DNA from: Rhinopithecus roxellana
Taxonomy: Eukaryota; Chordata; Mammalia; Primates; Cercopithecidae
NCBI RefSeq assembly: GCF_007565055.1
Contig: NC_044554.1
Coordinates: forward strand, 139,375,463 to 139,439,462
DNA: 64,000 nucleotides
Direction of reading: 5' to 3'
The notes below the pieces were generated by a model. It had not been told where the DNA came from. It saw only the letters and a list, made by a program, of their open reading frames with translations, and did not search any database. A program made the translations under genes and the position numbers. Shown piece after piece: positions 12,690-23,120 of this stretch (the stretch's first letter is position 1; the number at the start of each line of letters is the position of its first letter).

Positions 12690-13370
12690 TTTAACAGTAA
12701 TACAAACACCAATATAGATAACATTGAATATATACTTGACAAAGTGGTTGTACAAATTTATATCCCCTCTAGCAATGTATGAGAATCCTTATTTATTCAT
12801 GTCCTTATCAACAGTTTATAGTGTCCAAATTAAGGTTTTCAAAGCAGGTGGGTATGTAATGCTAATATATTGCAGTTTTTATTTGCATTTCTCTGATTTC
12901 TAAAAATTAGATTTGAATGGCATTCCTAAAATTGTTTATCATTCATAGTTCTTCAAGTTTCCTATTTGTGTCTTTTGACCGATATACTTTTAGTTTTTTT
13001 TAAATTTATTTTCCTATTGGTTGGTGGGAAATCTTTACATGTTCTAGATACTAATCTTTTGTTGATTACTATAAAGAATATCTTCTAAGTGGTGGCTTAT
13101 CTTTTATTCTCTTTATCGTGCCTTTCAATTAGTTATGAGCTTAACTAATATGTACAGATTTTATTTAGTCAATATACAGCACCAACCTTTTACTTTATGG
13201 ATTGGGATTTTTTATATCTTTTTAAAAACATACTTCCTAATGTCATAAAGATCCTCTCATATATTCTCTTGTACTAATTTCCACATAGATATGCTTAATA
13301 TTTTGAAGAGTTTTCTATGGTATGATACAAGGATCCAATTTCCTTTTTATTGGTTCATTTTTTCAAGAAG
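12690..13370 (-). mobile_element. Ancient L1 (L1M-type) 3' half, antisense
   Basis: Reading the minus strand gives the ORF2 C-terminal half of an old L1. Antisense landmarks are TTGCATTTCTCTGATTTCTA, GTCTTTTGACCGATATAC, ATTGGTTGGTGGGAAATC and TAATCTTTTGTTGATTAC, in L1 order. Divergence is high and no frame is open. The element probably continues beyond the Alu at 13391 as the 13920-15760 segment. Confidence 0.75.
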
Positions 13371-13390
13371 GATAAACAACAATAACAAGC

Positions 13391-13699
13391 GCCTGCCAGG
13401 CACGGTCGTTCACGCCTGTAATCCCAACACTTTGGGAGGCTGAGGCAAGCAGATTGTCCTGAGTTCATGAGTTCGAGATCAACCTGGGCCACATGGTGAA
13501 ACCTTGTCTCTACCAAACGTACAAAACGTTAGCTGAGAGTGGTGGTGTGTGCCTGTGGTCCCTGCTACTTGGGAGGCTGAGGAGAGGAGGACTGCCTGAG
13601 CTCAGGAGGCAGAGGTTGCAGTGAGCTGAGAGTGCCACTGCACTCCAGTCTGGGCAATAGAGGGAGATTCTGTCTACAAATAAATAAATAAATACAAAA
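13391..13699 (+). mobile_element. AluJ-type element, sense
   Basis: A complete but diverged Alu with many lost CpGs and an (AAAT)n tail. It has a 10-bp target-site duplication, AATAACAAGC, at 13381-13390 and 13700-13709, so the boundaries are exact. The amount of decay (CACGGTCGTTCACGCC head, GGAGGACTGCCTGAGCTCAG right arm) points to an old J-class copy inserted into the L1. Confidence 0.9.
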
Positions 13700-13801
13700 A
13701 ATAACAAGCATCGAAGCTCCTTTTACTGAACTCTTATTTAATACAATTATCATCTTTTCACCTATGATCTGAAATGTCAGTTTTATATATGCATGCATGT
13801 G

Positions 13802-13910
13802 AATGTGTGTTTGTGTGTGTGTGTGTATATATATATACACACACACACACAGAGACAGACACAGAGTGTGTATATATGTGTGTGTATATATAAATGTATA
13901 TATATAAGAG
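13802..13910. repeat. compound (TG)n(TA)n(CA)n microsatellite
   Basis: Alternating purine-pyrimidine throughout: a TG arm, a TA centre, a CA arm, then GAGACAGACACAGAG and a second TG/TA block. Bases 13812-13851 are a perfect 40-bp palindrome centred between 13831 and 13832. Confidence 0.95.
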
Positions 13911-13919
13911 AGGGCAAGG

Positions 13920-15760
13920 CTGAGAGTCATTTGTAGTGTCTCGTTATTTTGATGGTCTAAATAATTGTGAATAATTTCCACTGTAATTTCTTCTTTGTTA
14001 TTGACTTATTAAGAATTGTATGTTTAAATTTCCAAATGTTTATAGTATTTTATTTTATTGATTTATAATTAAATTTTGCTATAATATAGGAATGTATCCT
14101 TTGAAATTTGCTGAGGCTTGCTCTATGGACTATTCCGCAGTCAATGTTGGTAAAGTACTCTGTGTTTTAAGAAACATATTCTCATTTAAGTGCAGTGTCT
14201 ATATGGGACTTTTGGATTAAGATTAATATTTCCAATAGTAAAATCTTTCTTCTTTTGAGTTTAATATGTTGAGTAGGAAGAGAGTTGCATTAAATTATAT
14301 GCTCTGATAGTGAATGTTTCAAATTCTTTTTGGATATTTGTCAGGTTTTTATATGATTTGAACCTATGTTATTAGGCACATACCAGTTTAGAATTGTTAT
14401 GTCTTCTCAATGAATTTGAGCTTCCATTAATATATATTAATACCCTTTTGTCATGCTGTTTTAGCTATAAAATCTTTTTGTCTAATTGCTACACCAGTAA
14501 TTGTATTAATTAGCCTGGTCTTTATTTTTCACACACTTCTTTCAGCCTGCCTATTTTGTAAATTTATGTATTATAAACAAAATATAATCAAATATTTGAA
14601 AGCAAACTGACAATCTTTAAAGTCAATATTTTATTATAAAAAAAGATTGTCATTACTTTCTATATCTTCCCCACTTAAATTTTGGTTTTACTCATTCACA
14701 TTTCTTTTCCTTACTAGATTTTCCCCTCTGCATTAGGTACGAAGTTCGGCAATCTATTTCTATGTTCTTACTAATTTCCCTAGAAATTGTAAGGTGATCA
14801 TTTTAATCAAATAAACCTTTACCCTCCTCTAAGGACTTTAGTGTAATCTAATGGAATTTTCTGCTTTAGATTGTACTATTTCAAGATTTTTAGGTCTCAG
14901 TTTTAACTGAACAAGATAAATATGTAGTTATTATGTTACAACCAATAGTTAAATTTCACAGCTTGTTTAACATTTATGTGCTTAGTATTCCCTCTTCCAT
15001 CTGATACTTCCCTGCACCCATTTTTTCTTGAAATATATCATTGAGAAATTTCTATAAGAATAAGTTGATAATTATTTAGTTTATGTTTGTGTTTTTGAAT
15101 GTTTCTTAAACATGATTTTACTTTATACATAATTTTATATTGATACTTTTCTCTAAGGTCTGTGGATTTTTCCATTGCCAAATGGTTTCCATTGCTGCTA
15201 TTAGAAAGTATTCTGTAAATTTGCTTATAACTCCTTTCTAGTCATCTCTTTATTCTTTCCTGACACTTCTAATATTTTTCTCTTTTTTTATCTTAAAGAT
15301 TTCTGTAGTTTTACTACAAGGTATCCATGAATAAATTCATTTTATTAATCATCTTGAATATTTTGCATACTATACCTGTGACATATTTTGCTAACATCTG
15401 GAAAAGTGTTAATGGTTATTTCTTCAAATAGTCTACTGTCCTTACTCCTCCACTGACTCTACTATCTCCTTCAGAATGATGACGATGAATATGTTAGTCC
15501 TTCTCATTCTTAATTTCCTTTTGGTTATGTCCCAACACATTGTAACTCTTGATTTTCTTTTCAGCTGTCTGATCTGCAGCTGATCTTATTTTAAGACTTT
15601 TTTTCAATTGTTAAATAACTGCTATAAAAATTGCATTTTCTATTCTAAAAGTTTGAAATCATTCCACTTCAAATCTGCCTGGTCATTTTATATATCGCCA
15701 TTTTTTGTTCATTTTTGTGACTCCATCTTATATTTTAAAATATGTATTTATTTATTTATT
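13920..15760 (-). mobile_element. Ancient L1 (L1M-type), ORF2 5' half and ORF1 remnant, antisense
   Basis: The antisense order continues that of 12690-13370. There is degenerate ORF2 RT/endonuclease region, including TAGAATTGTTATGTCTTCTC for the endonuclease-side block, followed by an ORF1-like stretch around 15400-15600 (ATTTCTTCAAATAGTCT and TCTCATTCTTAATTTCC). It is too diverged for any frame. The subfamily is uncertain. Confidence 0.6.
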
Positions 15761-15764
15761 TATT

Positions 15765-15892
15765 TATTTTAGAGATGGGGTCTTGCTTTGTTGCCCAGGT
15801 TGTTCTCAAAATACTGGGCTCAAAGAATCCTCCTGCCTCAGCCTCCTGAGCAGCTGGGACATCAGGCCTGCACCACTAAGTTCAACTTCTAC
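15765..15892 (-). mobile_element. Alu monomer-like fragment, antisense
   Basis: After a (TTTA)n tract at 15746-15770 comes GAGATGGGGTCTTGCTTTGT, then GCCCAGG, CTGGGCTCAA and CTCCTGCCTCAGCCTCCTGAG. This matches only one Alu arm (about 125 nt), so it is a truncated Alu or a free monomer. It is heavily mutated and has no clear flanking duplication. Confidence 0.7.
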
Positions 15893-15982
15893 TTAGACAT
15901 TATTTTTTCTATTATGTGTTCATTTCAGCAGATGAAATCTTTAAGGGTATAACTACTACATCCTTACTGTGTGTTTGCTAAT

Positions 15983-16370
15983 TTTTTAAATAAACTTTAT
16001 TTTTTTAGAGCAGTTTTAGGTTCACAGCAAAATTGAGCAGAAGTACAGAGAATTCCCATACTCCCTCTGCCCGGTACAAATGCATAGCCTCCCTCATTAT
16101 CAACATCCCCTACCAGAGTGATACCTTTGTTACAACTGATGAACCTACTTTGGCACACGATTATCATCAAAAATTCATAGTTTACATTAGGGTTCAAGCT
16201 CATCAGCATTGTAAATTCTATAGGTTTATACAAATGTTTAATTACATGTTATAAATAGCATCATACAGAGTATTTTGACTGCCCCCAAATCCTCTGTTTT
16301 GCCGATTTAATCCTCTCTCCTTGCTAATCCCTTGCAGCTACTGACCTTTTTGTGTGTTTTCTGATGTTTT
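15983..16370 (-). mobile_element. L1M 3'UTR-type sequence, antisense
   Basis: It matches the very common antisense L1M 3' segment: AGCAGTTTTAGGTTCACAGC, AAAATTGAGCAGAAGTACAG, CCTCCCTCATTATCAACATC, GTTTACATTAGGGTTCA and ATCATACAGAGTATTTTGAC occur in that order. The short open frames on both strands here come from this repeat and are not genes. Confidence 0.8.
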
Positions 16371-16571
16371 AATATGAGCTTTTAATTATTTATGTATGTT
16401 TGTATGTTTGTTTAAACCCTCAGAAATTCTAAAGGCAAATTAGGAATGCTTTGTTGAAGAAAGGACTTGCATTTACTTCTGTCAGGAACCAAAAGGATAT
16501 TGCCGATTTGGGAACATTCTGGCTCTCTTCCAGGGCAATGGCTTGCTGTGGGTATCTCACTTTAGCTCTCC

Positions 16572-16574
<3 letters not shown>
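16371..16574. other. unrecognised segment ending in a 34-A run
   Basis: Single-copy by eye. The portion from about 16430 to 16574 leads directly into A34 (16575-16608) and may be a small retroposed fragment. No gene is recognised. Confidence 0.35.

Positions 16575-16608
<34 letters not shown>
16575..16608 (+). repeat. poly(A) run, 34 nt
   Basis: An uninterrupted run of A. It sits at the 3' terminus of an antisense L1, where a T-run would be expected on this strand. Confidence 0.95.
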
Positions 16609-16610
<2 letters not shown>

Positions 16611-16825
16611 CTCTTTTATTTTTATTTCAATAGGTTTTTGGAGAACAGTGTTTTGTTACATGAATAAGTTCTTTAGTGGTGATTTTGGTGTACCCATCAC
16701 CCAAGCAGTGTACACTGTACCCAGCGTGTAGTCTTTTATCCCTTGCCACCCTGCACCCTTTCCCCCAAGTCCCTAAAGTCCAATATATCATTCTTATGCC
16801 TTTTCATCCTCATAGCTTAGCTCTC

Positions 16826-17497
16826 ATATGAATGAGAACATGCAATGTTTGGTTTTCCAGTCCTGAGTTACTTCACTTAGAATAATAGTCTCCAATTTCA
16901 TCCAAGTTGCTGCAAATGATGTTACTTCATTCCTTTTTATGGCTGAGTAGTATTCCATCATACATATATACTACAGTTTCTTTATATACCACAGTTTGAT
17001 GGGCATTTGGGCTGGTTCCATATTTTGCAGTTGCAAATTGTGCTGCTGTAAATGTGCATGTGCAAATATCTTTTTCATACAGTGACTTTGACTTCTTTTC
17101 TGTGGGTAGTAATTACTAGTGGGATAGCTGGATCACATGGTAGATCTACTTTTAGTACTTTAAGGACTCTCCACACTGTTTTCCATAGTGGCTATACTAG
17201 TTTACATTCCCACTAACAATGTAAAAGTATTCCTCTATCATCACATCTACATCAACATCTATTTTTTTACATTTTTTTATTATAGTTATTCTTGTAAGAG
17301 TGACGTGGTATCACACTGTGGTTTTGATTTTTATTTCTCTGACAATTAGTGATGTTGAGCATTTTTCTATATGCTTTTTGGCCATTTGTATATCTTCTTT
17401 TGAAAATTGTCTATTATTGTCCTTGGCCCATGTTTTCAGGGGACTGTGTGTTTCTTGCTGATTTGTTTGAGTTATTTGTAGACTCTGGATATTAGTT

Positions 17498-17548
<51 letters not shown>

Positions 17549-20500
17549 TGAAGATTTTCTGTTAACTCTGCTGATTATTTCTTTTGCTGTGCAGAAGCAT
17601 TTTAGCTTAATTAAGTCCCATCTATTTATCTTTGTGTTGTGTTTGCTTTTGGATTTTTAGTAATGAAGGCTTTGCCTAAGCCAATGTCTTGGAATGGTTT
17701 TTCTGGTGTTATCTTCTAGAATCTTCATGGTTTCAGGTCTTAGATTTAAGTATTTGATTCATCTTGAGTTGATTTTTATATAAGGTGAGAGATGATGATC
17801 TAGTTTGATTCTTCTATGTGTGACTTGCCAATTATCCCACTACCATTTGCTAAATAGGATGTCTGTTTCCCACTTTATGTTTTGTTTGCTTTGTGGAATA
17901 TCAGTTGGCTGTAAGTATTTGGCTTTATTTCTGGGTTCTCTATTGTGTTCCATTGGTCTATGTGCATATTTTTATACCAATATCAAGCTGTTTTGGTGAC
18001 TATGGCCTTATAGTTTGATGTGGGGTAATGTGATGTCTCCAGATTTGTTCTTTTTGCTTAGTCCTGCTTTGGCTATCTGGGCTCTTTCATGGTTCCATAT
18101 AAATTTTAGGATTTTTAAAATAGTTCTGTGAAGAATGATGGTGTTATTTTGATGGGAATTGCATTTAATTTGTAGATTGCTTTTGGCAGCATGATAATTT
18201 TCACAATATTGATTCTACCCTTCCATGGTCATGAACTGTGTTTCCATTTGTTTGTGTTATCTGTGACTTCCTTCAGCAGTGTTTTGTAGTTTTCCTTGTA
18301 GAGGTCTTTCACATGTGGTATACTCCTACGTATTTTATTTTTTGCAGCTATTGTGAAAGGGGTTAAGTCTTAATTTGATTCTCAGCTTGGTCACTGTGTT
18401 GTGTAGCAGGGCTACTGATTTGTGTACATCATACTTGTATCCTGAAACTTTGCTGAATTTATTTACTAGTTCTAGCAGCTTATTGGAGGATTCTTTAGGG
18501 TTTTCTAGGTATATGATTATATCATCGGCAAATACAACTCTTTGACCTCCTCTTTACTAATTTGGAGGCCCTTTATTTCTTTCTCTTTTCTGATTGATCT
18601 GATTAGGACCTCCAGTATCATGCTGAATAGAAGTGGTAAAAGTGGTCATCTTTGTCCTTCTCCAGTTCTCAGGGGAAATGCTTTCCACTTTTCCCCATTT
18701 AGTATGATGTTGGCTCTGGGTGTGTCATAGATGGATTTTATAAATTTCAAGTATGTCCCTTTTATACTGATTTTGCTGAGGGTTTTAACATAAAGGGATG
18801 CTGGATTTTGTCAAATGCTTTTTCTGTATCTGTTGAGATGACCACTTGATTTTTGTTTTTAATTCTGTTTCTGTGGTGTACCACATTTATTGACTTGCGT
18901 ATATTAAAACATCCCTGTATCCCTGGTGTGAAACCCACTTGATCATGGTGAATTATCTTTTTGATATGCTGTTGGATTTGGTTTACTAGTATTTTGTTGA
19001 GGATTTTTGCATCTATGTTCATCAGGATTATTGGTCTGTAGTTTTCTTTTTTTTTGTTAAGTCCTGCCCTGGTTTTGGTATTAGGATGATACTGGCTTCA
19101 TAGAATGATATAGGGAGGATTCCCTCTTTCTCTGTCTTTTGGAATAGTGTCAATAGAATTGGTACAATTCTTCTTTGAAGGACTGATAGAATTCAACTGT
19201 GAATCTGTCTGGTCCTTGACCTTTTTTGTTGACAATTGTGTTAATACCATTTCAATCTCACTGCCTGTTATTGGTCTGTTCAGAGATTCTGTATCTTCCT
19301 GGTTTAATCTAGGATGGATATATATTTCCAGAAATTTATCTATCTCCTCTAGGTTTTCTAGTTTATGTGCATAACGGTGTTTATAGTAGCCTTGAATAAT
19401 CTTTTGTATTTCTGTGGTATCAATAGTAGTATTTACTATTCCGTTTATAATTGAGCTTATTTGAATCTTCTCTCTTCTTGGTTAATCTCATTAGTGGTCT
19501 ATCAATTTTATTTATTTTATCAAAGAAAAATCATCTTTTTGTTTCATTTATCTTTTGTTTCATTTTTTGTTTGTTCGTTTGTTTGTTTCTTTCTATTTCA
19601 TTTAGTTCTGCTCTGATCTTCATTATTTCTTTACTCCCACTGCATTTGGGTTTGGATTGTTCTTGTTTTTCCAGTTCCATGAGGTGTGAACTTAGATTGT
19701 CTATTTATGTTTTTCCAGTTTTCTGATGTAGGAATTTAATGCTATAAATGTTCCTTTTAGCACCACTTTTGCTGTATCCCAGTGCTTTTGATAGGTTGTG
19801 TCACTATTATCATTCAGTTCAAATATTGTTTTTTTAATTTCTGTCTTGATTTCATTATTGACCCAATAATCATTCAGGAACAGGTTAATTTCCATGTATT
19901 TGCATGGTTTTTAGGGTTCCTTTTGGAGTTGATTTCCAAATCAATTCCACTGTGGGCTCAGAGAATACTTTATATAATTTCAATTTTCTTAAATTTACTT
20001 GTTTTGTGGCCTATCGTATGGTCTATCTTGGAGAATGTTCCATATGCTGATGAAAAGAATGCATGTTCTGTAGTTGGGTGACACGTTCTATAAATATCTG
20101 TTAAGTCCACTTGTGGGTATAGTTTAAGTCCATTGTTTCTTTGTTGACTTTCTGTCTTGATGACCTCTCTAGTGCTGTTAGTGGCATATTGAAGTCCCCC
20201 ACTATTATTCTGTTGCTATCTGTCTCATTTCTTAGTTATAGCAGTAATTGTTTTATAAATTTGGGAGCTCCAGTGTTAGGTGTCTATATGTTTAGAATTG
20301 TGATATTTTCCTGTTGGACTAGTTCTTTTATCATTATATGATGTCCCTCTTTGTCTTTTTTAACCAGTGTTGCTTTAAAGTTTGTTTTATCTGATAAAAT
20401 AATAGCTCCTCCTGCTCACTTTTGTGTCCATTCACGTGGAATATCTTTTTCCACTCCTTTACCTTAAGTTTATGTGACTTTTTATGTATTAGACAAGTCT

Positions 20501-20630
20501 CCTGAATACTGCAGAAAGTTGGTGGGTTAATTCTAATCCATTCAGCCATTCTGTATCTTTTAAGTATAGCATTTAGGCCATTGACATTCAATGTTAGTAT
20601 TGTGATGTTAGGTACTGTTCTATTCATCAT
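16826..20630 (-). pseudogene. L1 ORF2 remnant (endonuclease-reverse transcriptase), full span but broken
   Basis: ORF2p of an intact L1 is an endonuclease plus reverse transcriptase of about 1275 residues that drives target-primed retrotransposition. Here the N-terminal endonuclease motif ITILTLNVNGLN is visible in the frame 20334-20630, followed by a QETCL motif (the catalytic E region). The frame 18762-19022 carries the RT segment with HHDQVGFTPG and DTEKAFDKIQ, i.e. the RT palm start. Multiple stops and frameshifts separate these islands, and a tetranucleotide repeat lies at 17498-17549. The region is non-functional. Confidence 0.85.
17498..17549. repeat. (GATA)n microsatellite, about 12 units
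   Basis: A pure ATAG/GATA tetranucleotide array. It lies inside the antisense L1 ORF2 where the L1 normally has GTCAGATGAATAGATTG, which is a likely seed. Arrays of this kind and length are usually polymorphic. Confidence 0.97.
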
Positions 20631-20870
20631 GCTATTTGTTGCCTGAATACCTTGCTTGTTGTTGTTGTTATTGTTGTTTGTTTGTTTGTTTGAATTGTGT
20701 TATTGTTATATAGGTCCTGTGACATTTATCCTATAAGGAATTTCTATTTTGGTGTATTTCAAGGATTTGTTTCAAGATTTAGAGTCCTTTTAGCCATTTT
20801 TGTAGTGCTGGCTTGGTAGTGGCAAATTCTCTCAGCATTTGTTTATCAGGAAAAGGGTGTATCTTCTTTT

Positions 20871-21365
20871 TTACAGCTGAATCAAGGTGGACTCTCCATG
20901 TTGCAATGCTTGCATGGGCTCTTCTCTCCAGCAGCCTTGCCTTTCACATCTCCTCACAGTTCTACATCTATGTTCTAGTGTCAGCTCAGGATTTTGTACA
21001 GTTGAGATATTTGGGGAGATTTTCTTACTTATTTAAAGCCCAGAAATTCATTAAATGTGTGTGTGTGTTTTAATCAAGGCTACTGTAATTTTTGTTTAAG
21101 GTCCTATTCAGATAATTTATTCAAAGTCCACCAAATCTTTTTTTTCAGTAGTGTCTAATCTGCGGTTTAACTCATCTTTTGCATTTCAATGATTATATTT
21201 TTTTCATTTGGGGTTTTATAAATGGATCTTTTAAAAAATCTGCTGGCATATTTTTGATAATCATTTGTCTTTCATAACACTACCAATGCCTCCTTTTATT
21301 TCTTTACTTATAACTAAAAATATATTTATGCTATTTTCTGTATTTGATAATTCAAACTGTCCACA
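20871..21365 (-). mobile_element. Possible older L1 ORF1-region remnant, antisense
   Basis: The part from about 21070 contains AGTGTCTAATCTGCGGTTTA and TCAATGATTATATTTTTTTC, similar to antisense L1M ORF1 sequence. The part from 20871 to about 21070 is unrecognised. The call is weak and the edges are approximate. Confidence 0.35.
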
Positions 21366-21797
21366 TGATTCGTATGTTTGGATGTACAGCTTGAAGAACT
21401 TTGCTAACTCTCACTTTTGTGGCTTGGGGCCTTATACTTTGCCAAATTGTAATCCCCAGTGTTGGAGGTGGGGCCTGGTGGAATAGATTTGGGGGGTGGA
21501 GTTCTTATAAATGGTTTAGCATCATCTCCCCTTGTTACTGAATAGGGCATTCTCTAGAGATCTGGTTGTTTAAAAGTGTGTGGCACCTCCCCTCCCTCCT
21601 GCTCCTGCCATGTGAGACAGACGTGCTTCCCCTTTGTCTGCCTCCATGACTGTGAGTTTCCTGAGGGCTGCCCAGAAGCTGATGCCACCGTGCTTCTGTA
21701 GCCTGCAGAACTGTGAGCCAATTCAGCCTCTTATCTTTATAAATTACCCAGTCTCAGGAATTTTTTTTATAGCAAGGTGAGAATGGACTAATACACT
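21366..21797 (+). mobile_element. ERVL-MaLR solo LTR (MLT1/MST-type), sense
   Basis: A long terminal repeat of an ancient non-infectious mammalian retrovirus-like family. Landmarks in order are TAATCCCCAGTGTTGGAGGT, GGGGCCTGGTGGAATAG, GATCTGGTTGTTTAAAAGTG, CTCCTGCCATGTGAGAC, CTGCAGAACTGTGAGCCAAT and the end AATGGACTAATAC. No internal region follows, so it is a solo LTR. The start at the TGATTCGTATGTTTGG block is less certain because that part is diverged. Confidence 0.8.
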
Positions 21798-22509
21798 TAG
21801 CTTCCTTACCATGTTAAACATATATTTTAAAATACTTTTCCTTAGTGTCATATCCCTGGTTTTCATTTGCCATAAATAAGATTTTTTTCTGCAACTTCTT
21901 TAGGGAAGACTTCCCTAAGACCAAGATTAGGCAAGACTTTTTATTATTCTGCAATTTTCTTAGTTGTATGTGGCACAATTTAAATTACTTTCACATATAG
22001 ATTATTAGCCAATATAAGCTTAAGAACTCTTTCTGTGTAGTTTTACTTACGTGAATTATAAAATGATATTTATTCTCTAACATTCATTTCACATGTTATT
22101 TCCATGAATTCTTTTCTGAAACTCTCTAAACTCCTTTAAACCCTCGGTATAAGACATTTTAATAATTTTCTCCACCTAGACCCAGTTCTTAGTAATCCTG
22201 TCTTAGCAGAGTCCCCAGAGAGATAGTCCACGAGATCATGTGATCTATCCCTTCATCACATTTGAGTGGCTCACTCAATTATGGACACATAGCATGAGCC
22301 TAGGAATCATATTCTATTTCTGAAAAAACAGAAATTTGGATGCAGAGAAATTCTGAAAAGTACAAAGGGAATTGTAATTATTCAGGAATAAACTGTCACA
22401 TTTTTAAATTAACATCTATTCTATTTATTCATCATCATTTTCAAAAAAAGAAAAAAAAACATTAAGTGAAAGTCTACTGATTAATCATTGTTAAAAGAAA
22501 ATCCTTAGT
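21798..22509. other. single-copy DNA
   Basis: Nothing recognised. It contains short A-runs near 22443-22460. Confidence 0.45.
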
Positions 22510-22880
22510 GAAATTAAATTTAACATAGTTTAATTGAGCAAAGAATGAGTCACAAATTGAACAGCCTCCCCAGCCACAGTAGGCTCAGCGAGACTCTACC
22601 GCAGCCACGTAGTTGAAAAAGATTTATAGACAGAAAAAGGAAAGCGACGTACAGAAAACAGAAGTGAGGTACACAAACAGCCGGCTGGGTTACAGCTCAA
22701 CATTTGCCTTATTTGAACATAGTTTGAGCAGTTGGCCCCCTTTGATTGGCCAAAACTCGGTGACTGGCACAAAGGTAGGTTACAGTCTGTTTATACTTCC
22801 ATTTAGGTTATAGTTCACTATTTTCAGAGAAACTTAAAATATATAAGGAGTTAACTTTAGACTAAACTTGATTTAACATC
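22510..22880. repeat. probable interspersed repeat, family not identified
   Basis: The text looks like a multi-copy element I have seen in primate DNA but cannot name. It has TTAATTGAGCAAAGAATGAG, a GCAGCCACGTAGTTG block, GACGTACAGAAAACAGAAGT, GGCTGGGTTACAGCTCAACA and TTTGATTGGCCAAAACTCGG. GC content and CpG number are above the flanks. The two ends are both TTAA-rich (TTAAATTTAACATAG and GACTAAACTTGATTTAAC), a weak hint of terminal inverted repeats. There is no coding potential beyond a 66-codon frame. Confidence 0.4.
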
Positions 22881-22899
22881 ATGTAGATCACAGCAAGAA

Positions 22900-23120
22900 C
22901 TTGCATCTAATCCCAGCTACACCATACACTGAACTTTAGACAAGTAATTTAACGCCTTTCCTTTGGTTTATTCATAGGCATAAAGGGATAATAAATAACA
23001 TTCTAACCACTGAATTGTGAGAACTAATTACTTAAAACATGAAATGCTTGAAACAGGAACCAACACATAGTAACCATTCAATAAATATTAGGTGTTTTGT
23101 TATTATTATTGTTATAAGTA
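22900..23120 (+). mobile_element. MIR element, sense
   Basis: Nearly full-length MIR order: AATCCCAGCTACACCATACA, GACAAGTAATTTAACGCC, AGGGATAATAAATAACATTC, GAATTGTGAGAACTAATTAC, then CAACACATAGTAACCATTCAATAAATA-like 3' end and TTATTATTATTGTT. Confidence 0.85.

Larger units (their letters stand above)
16609..20870 (-). mobile_element. Primate L1 (L1PB/L1MA-type), antisense, 5'-truncated in ORF1
   Basis: About 4.26 kb of one antisense L1. On the minus strand, in order, it has a short piece of ORF1 C-terminal coding (20760-20870), the inter-ORF segment with (GTT)n/(GTTT)n slippage at about 20659-20692, a whole-length but decayed ORF2 (about 20630 to 16826), and the 3'UTR (about 16825-16609). 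The 3'UTR contains the antisense of the CCCATCACCCAAGCAGTGTA block, characteristic of this L1 group. A GATA microsatellite has grown inside ORF2. The element is inactive. Confidence 0.88.

Noticed and set aside
17498..17549. CRISPR-like array of short repeats
   Set aside because: Tetranucleotide tandem repeat without spacers in a primate genome; a plain microsatellite.
16826..20630. Possible active L1 ORF2
   Set aside because: Endonuclease and RT motifs are visible but separated by many stops, frameshifts and a microsatellite; the element also lacks its 5' half.
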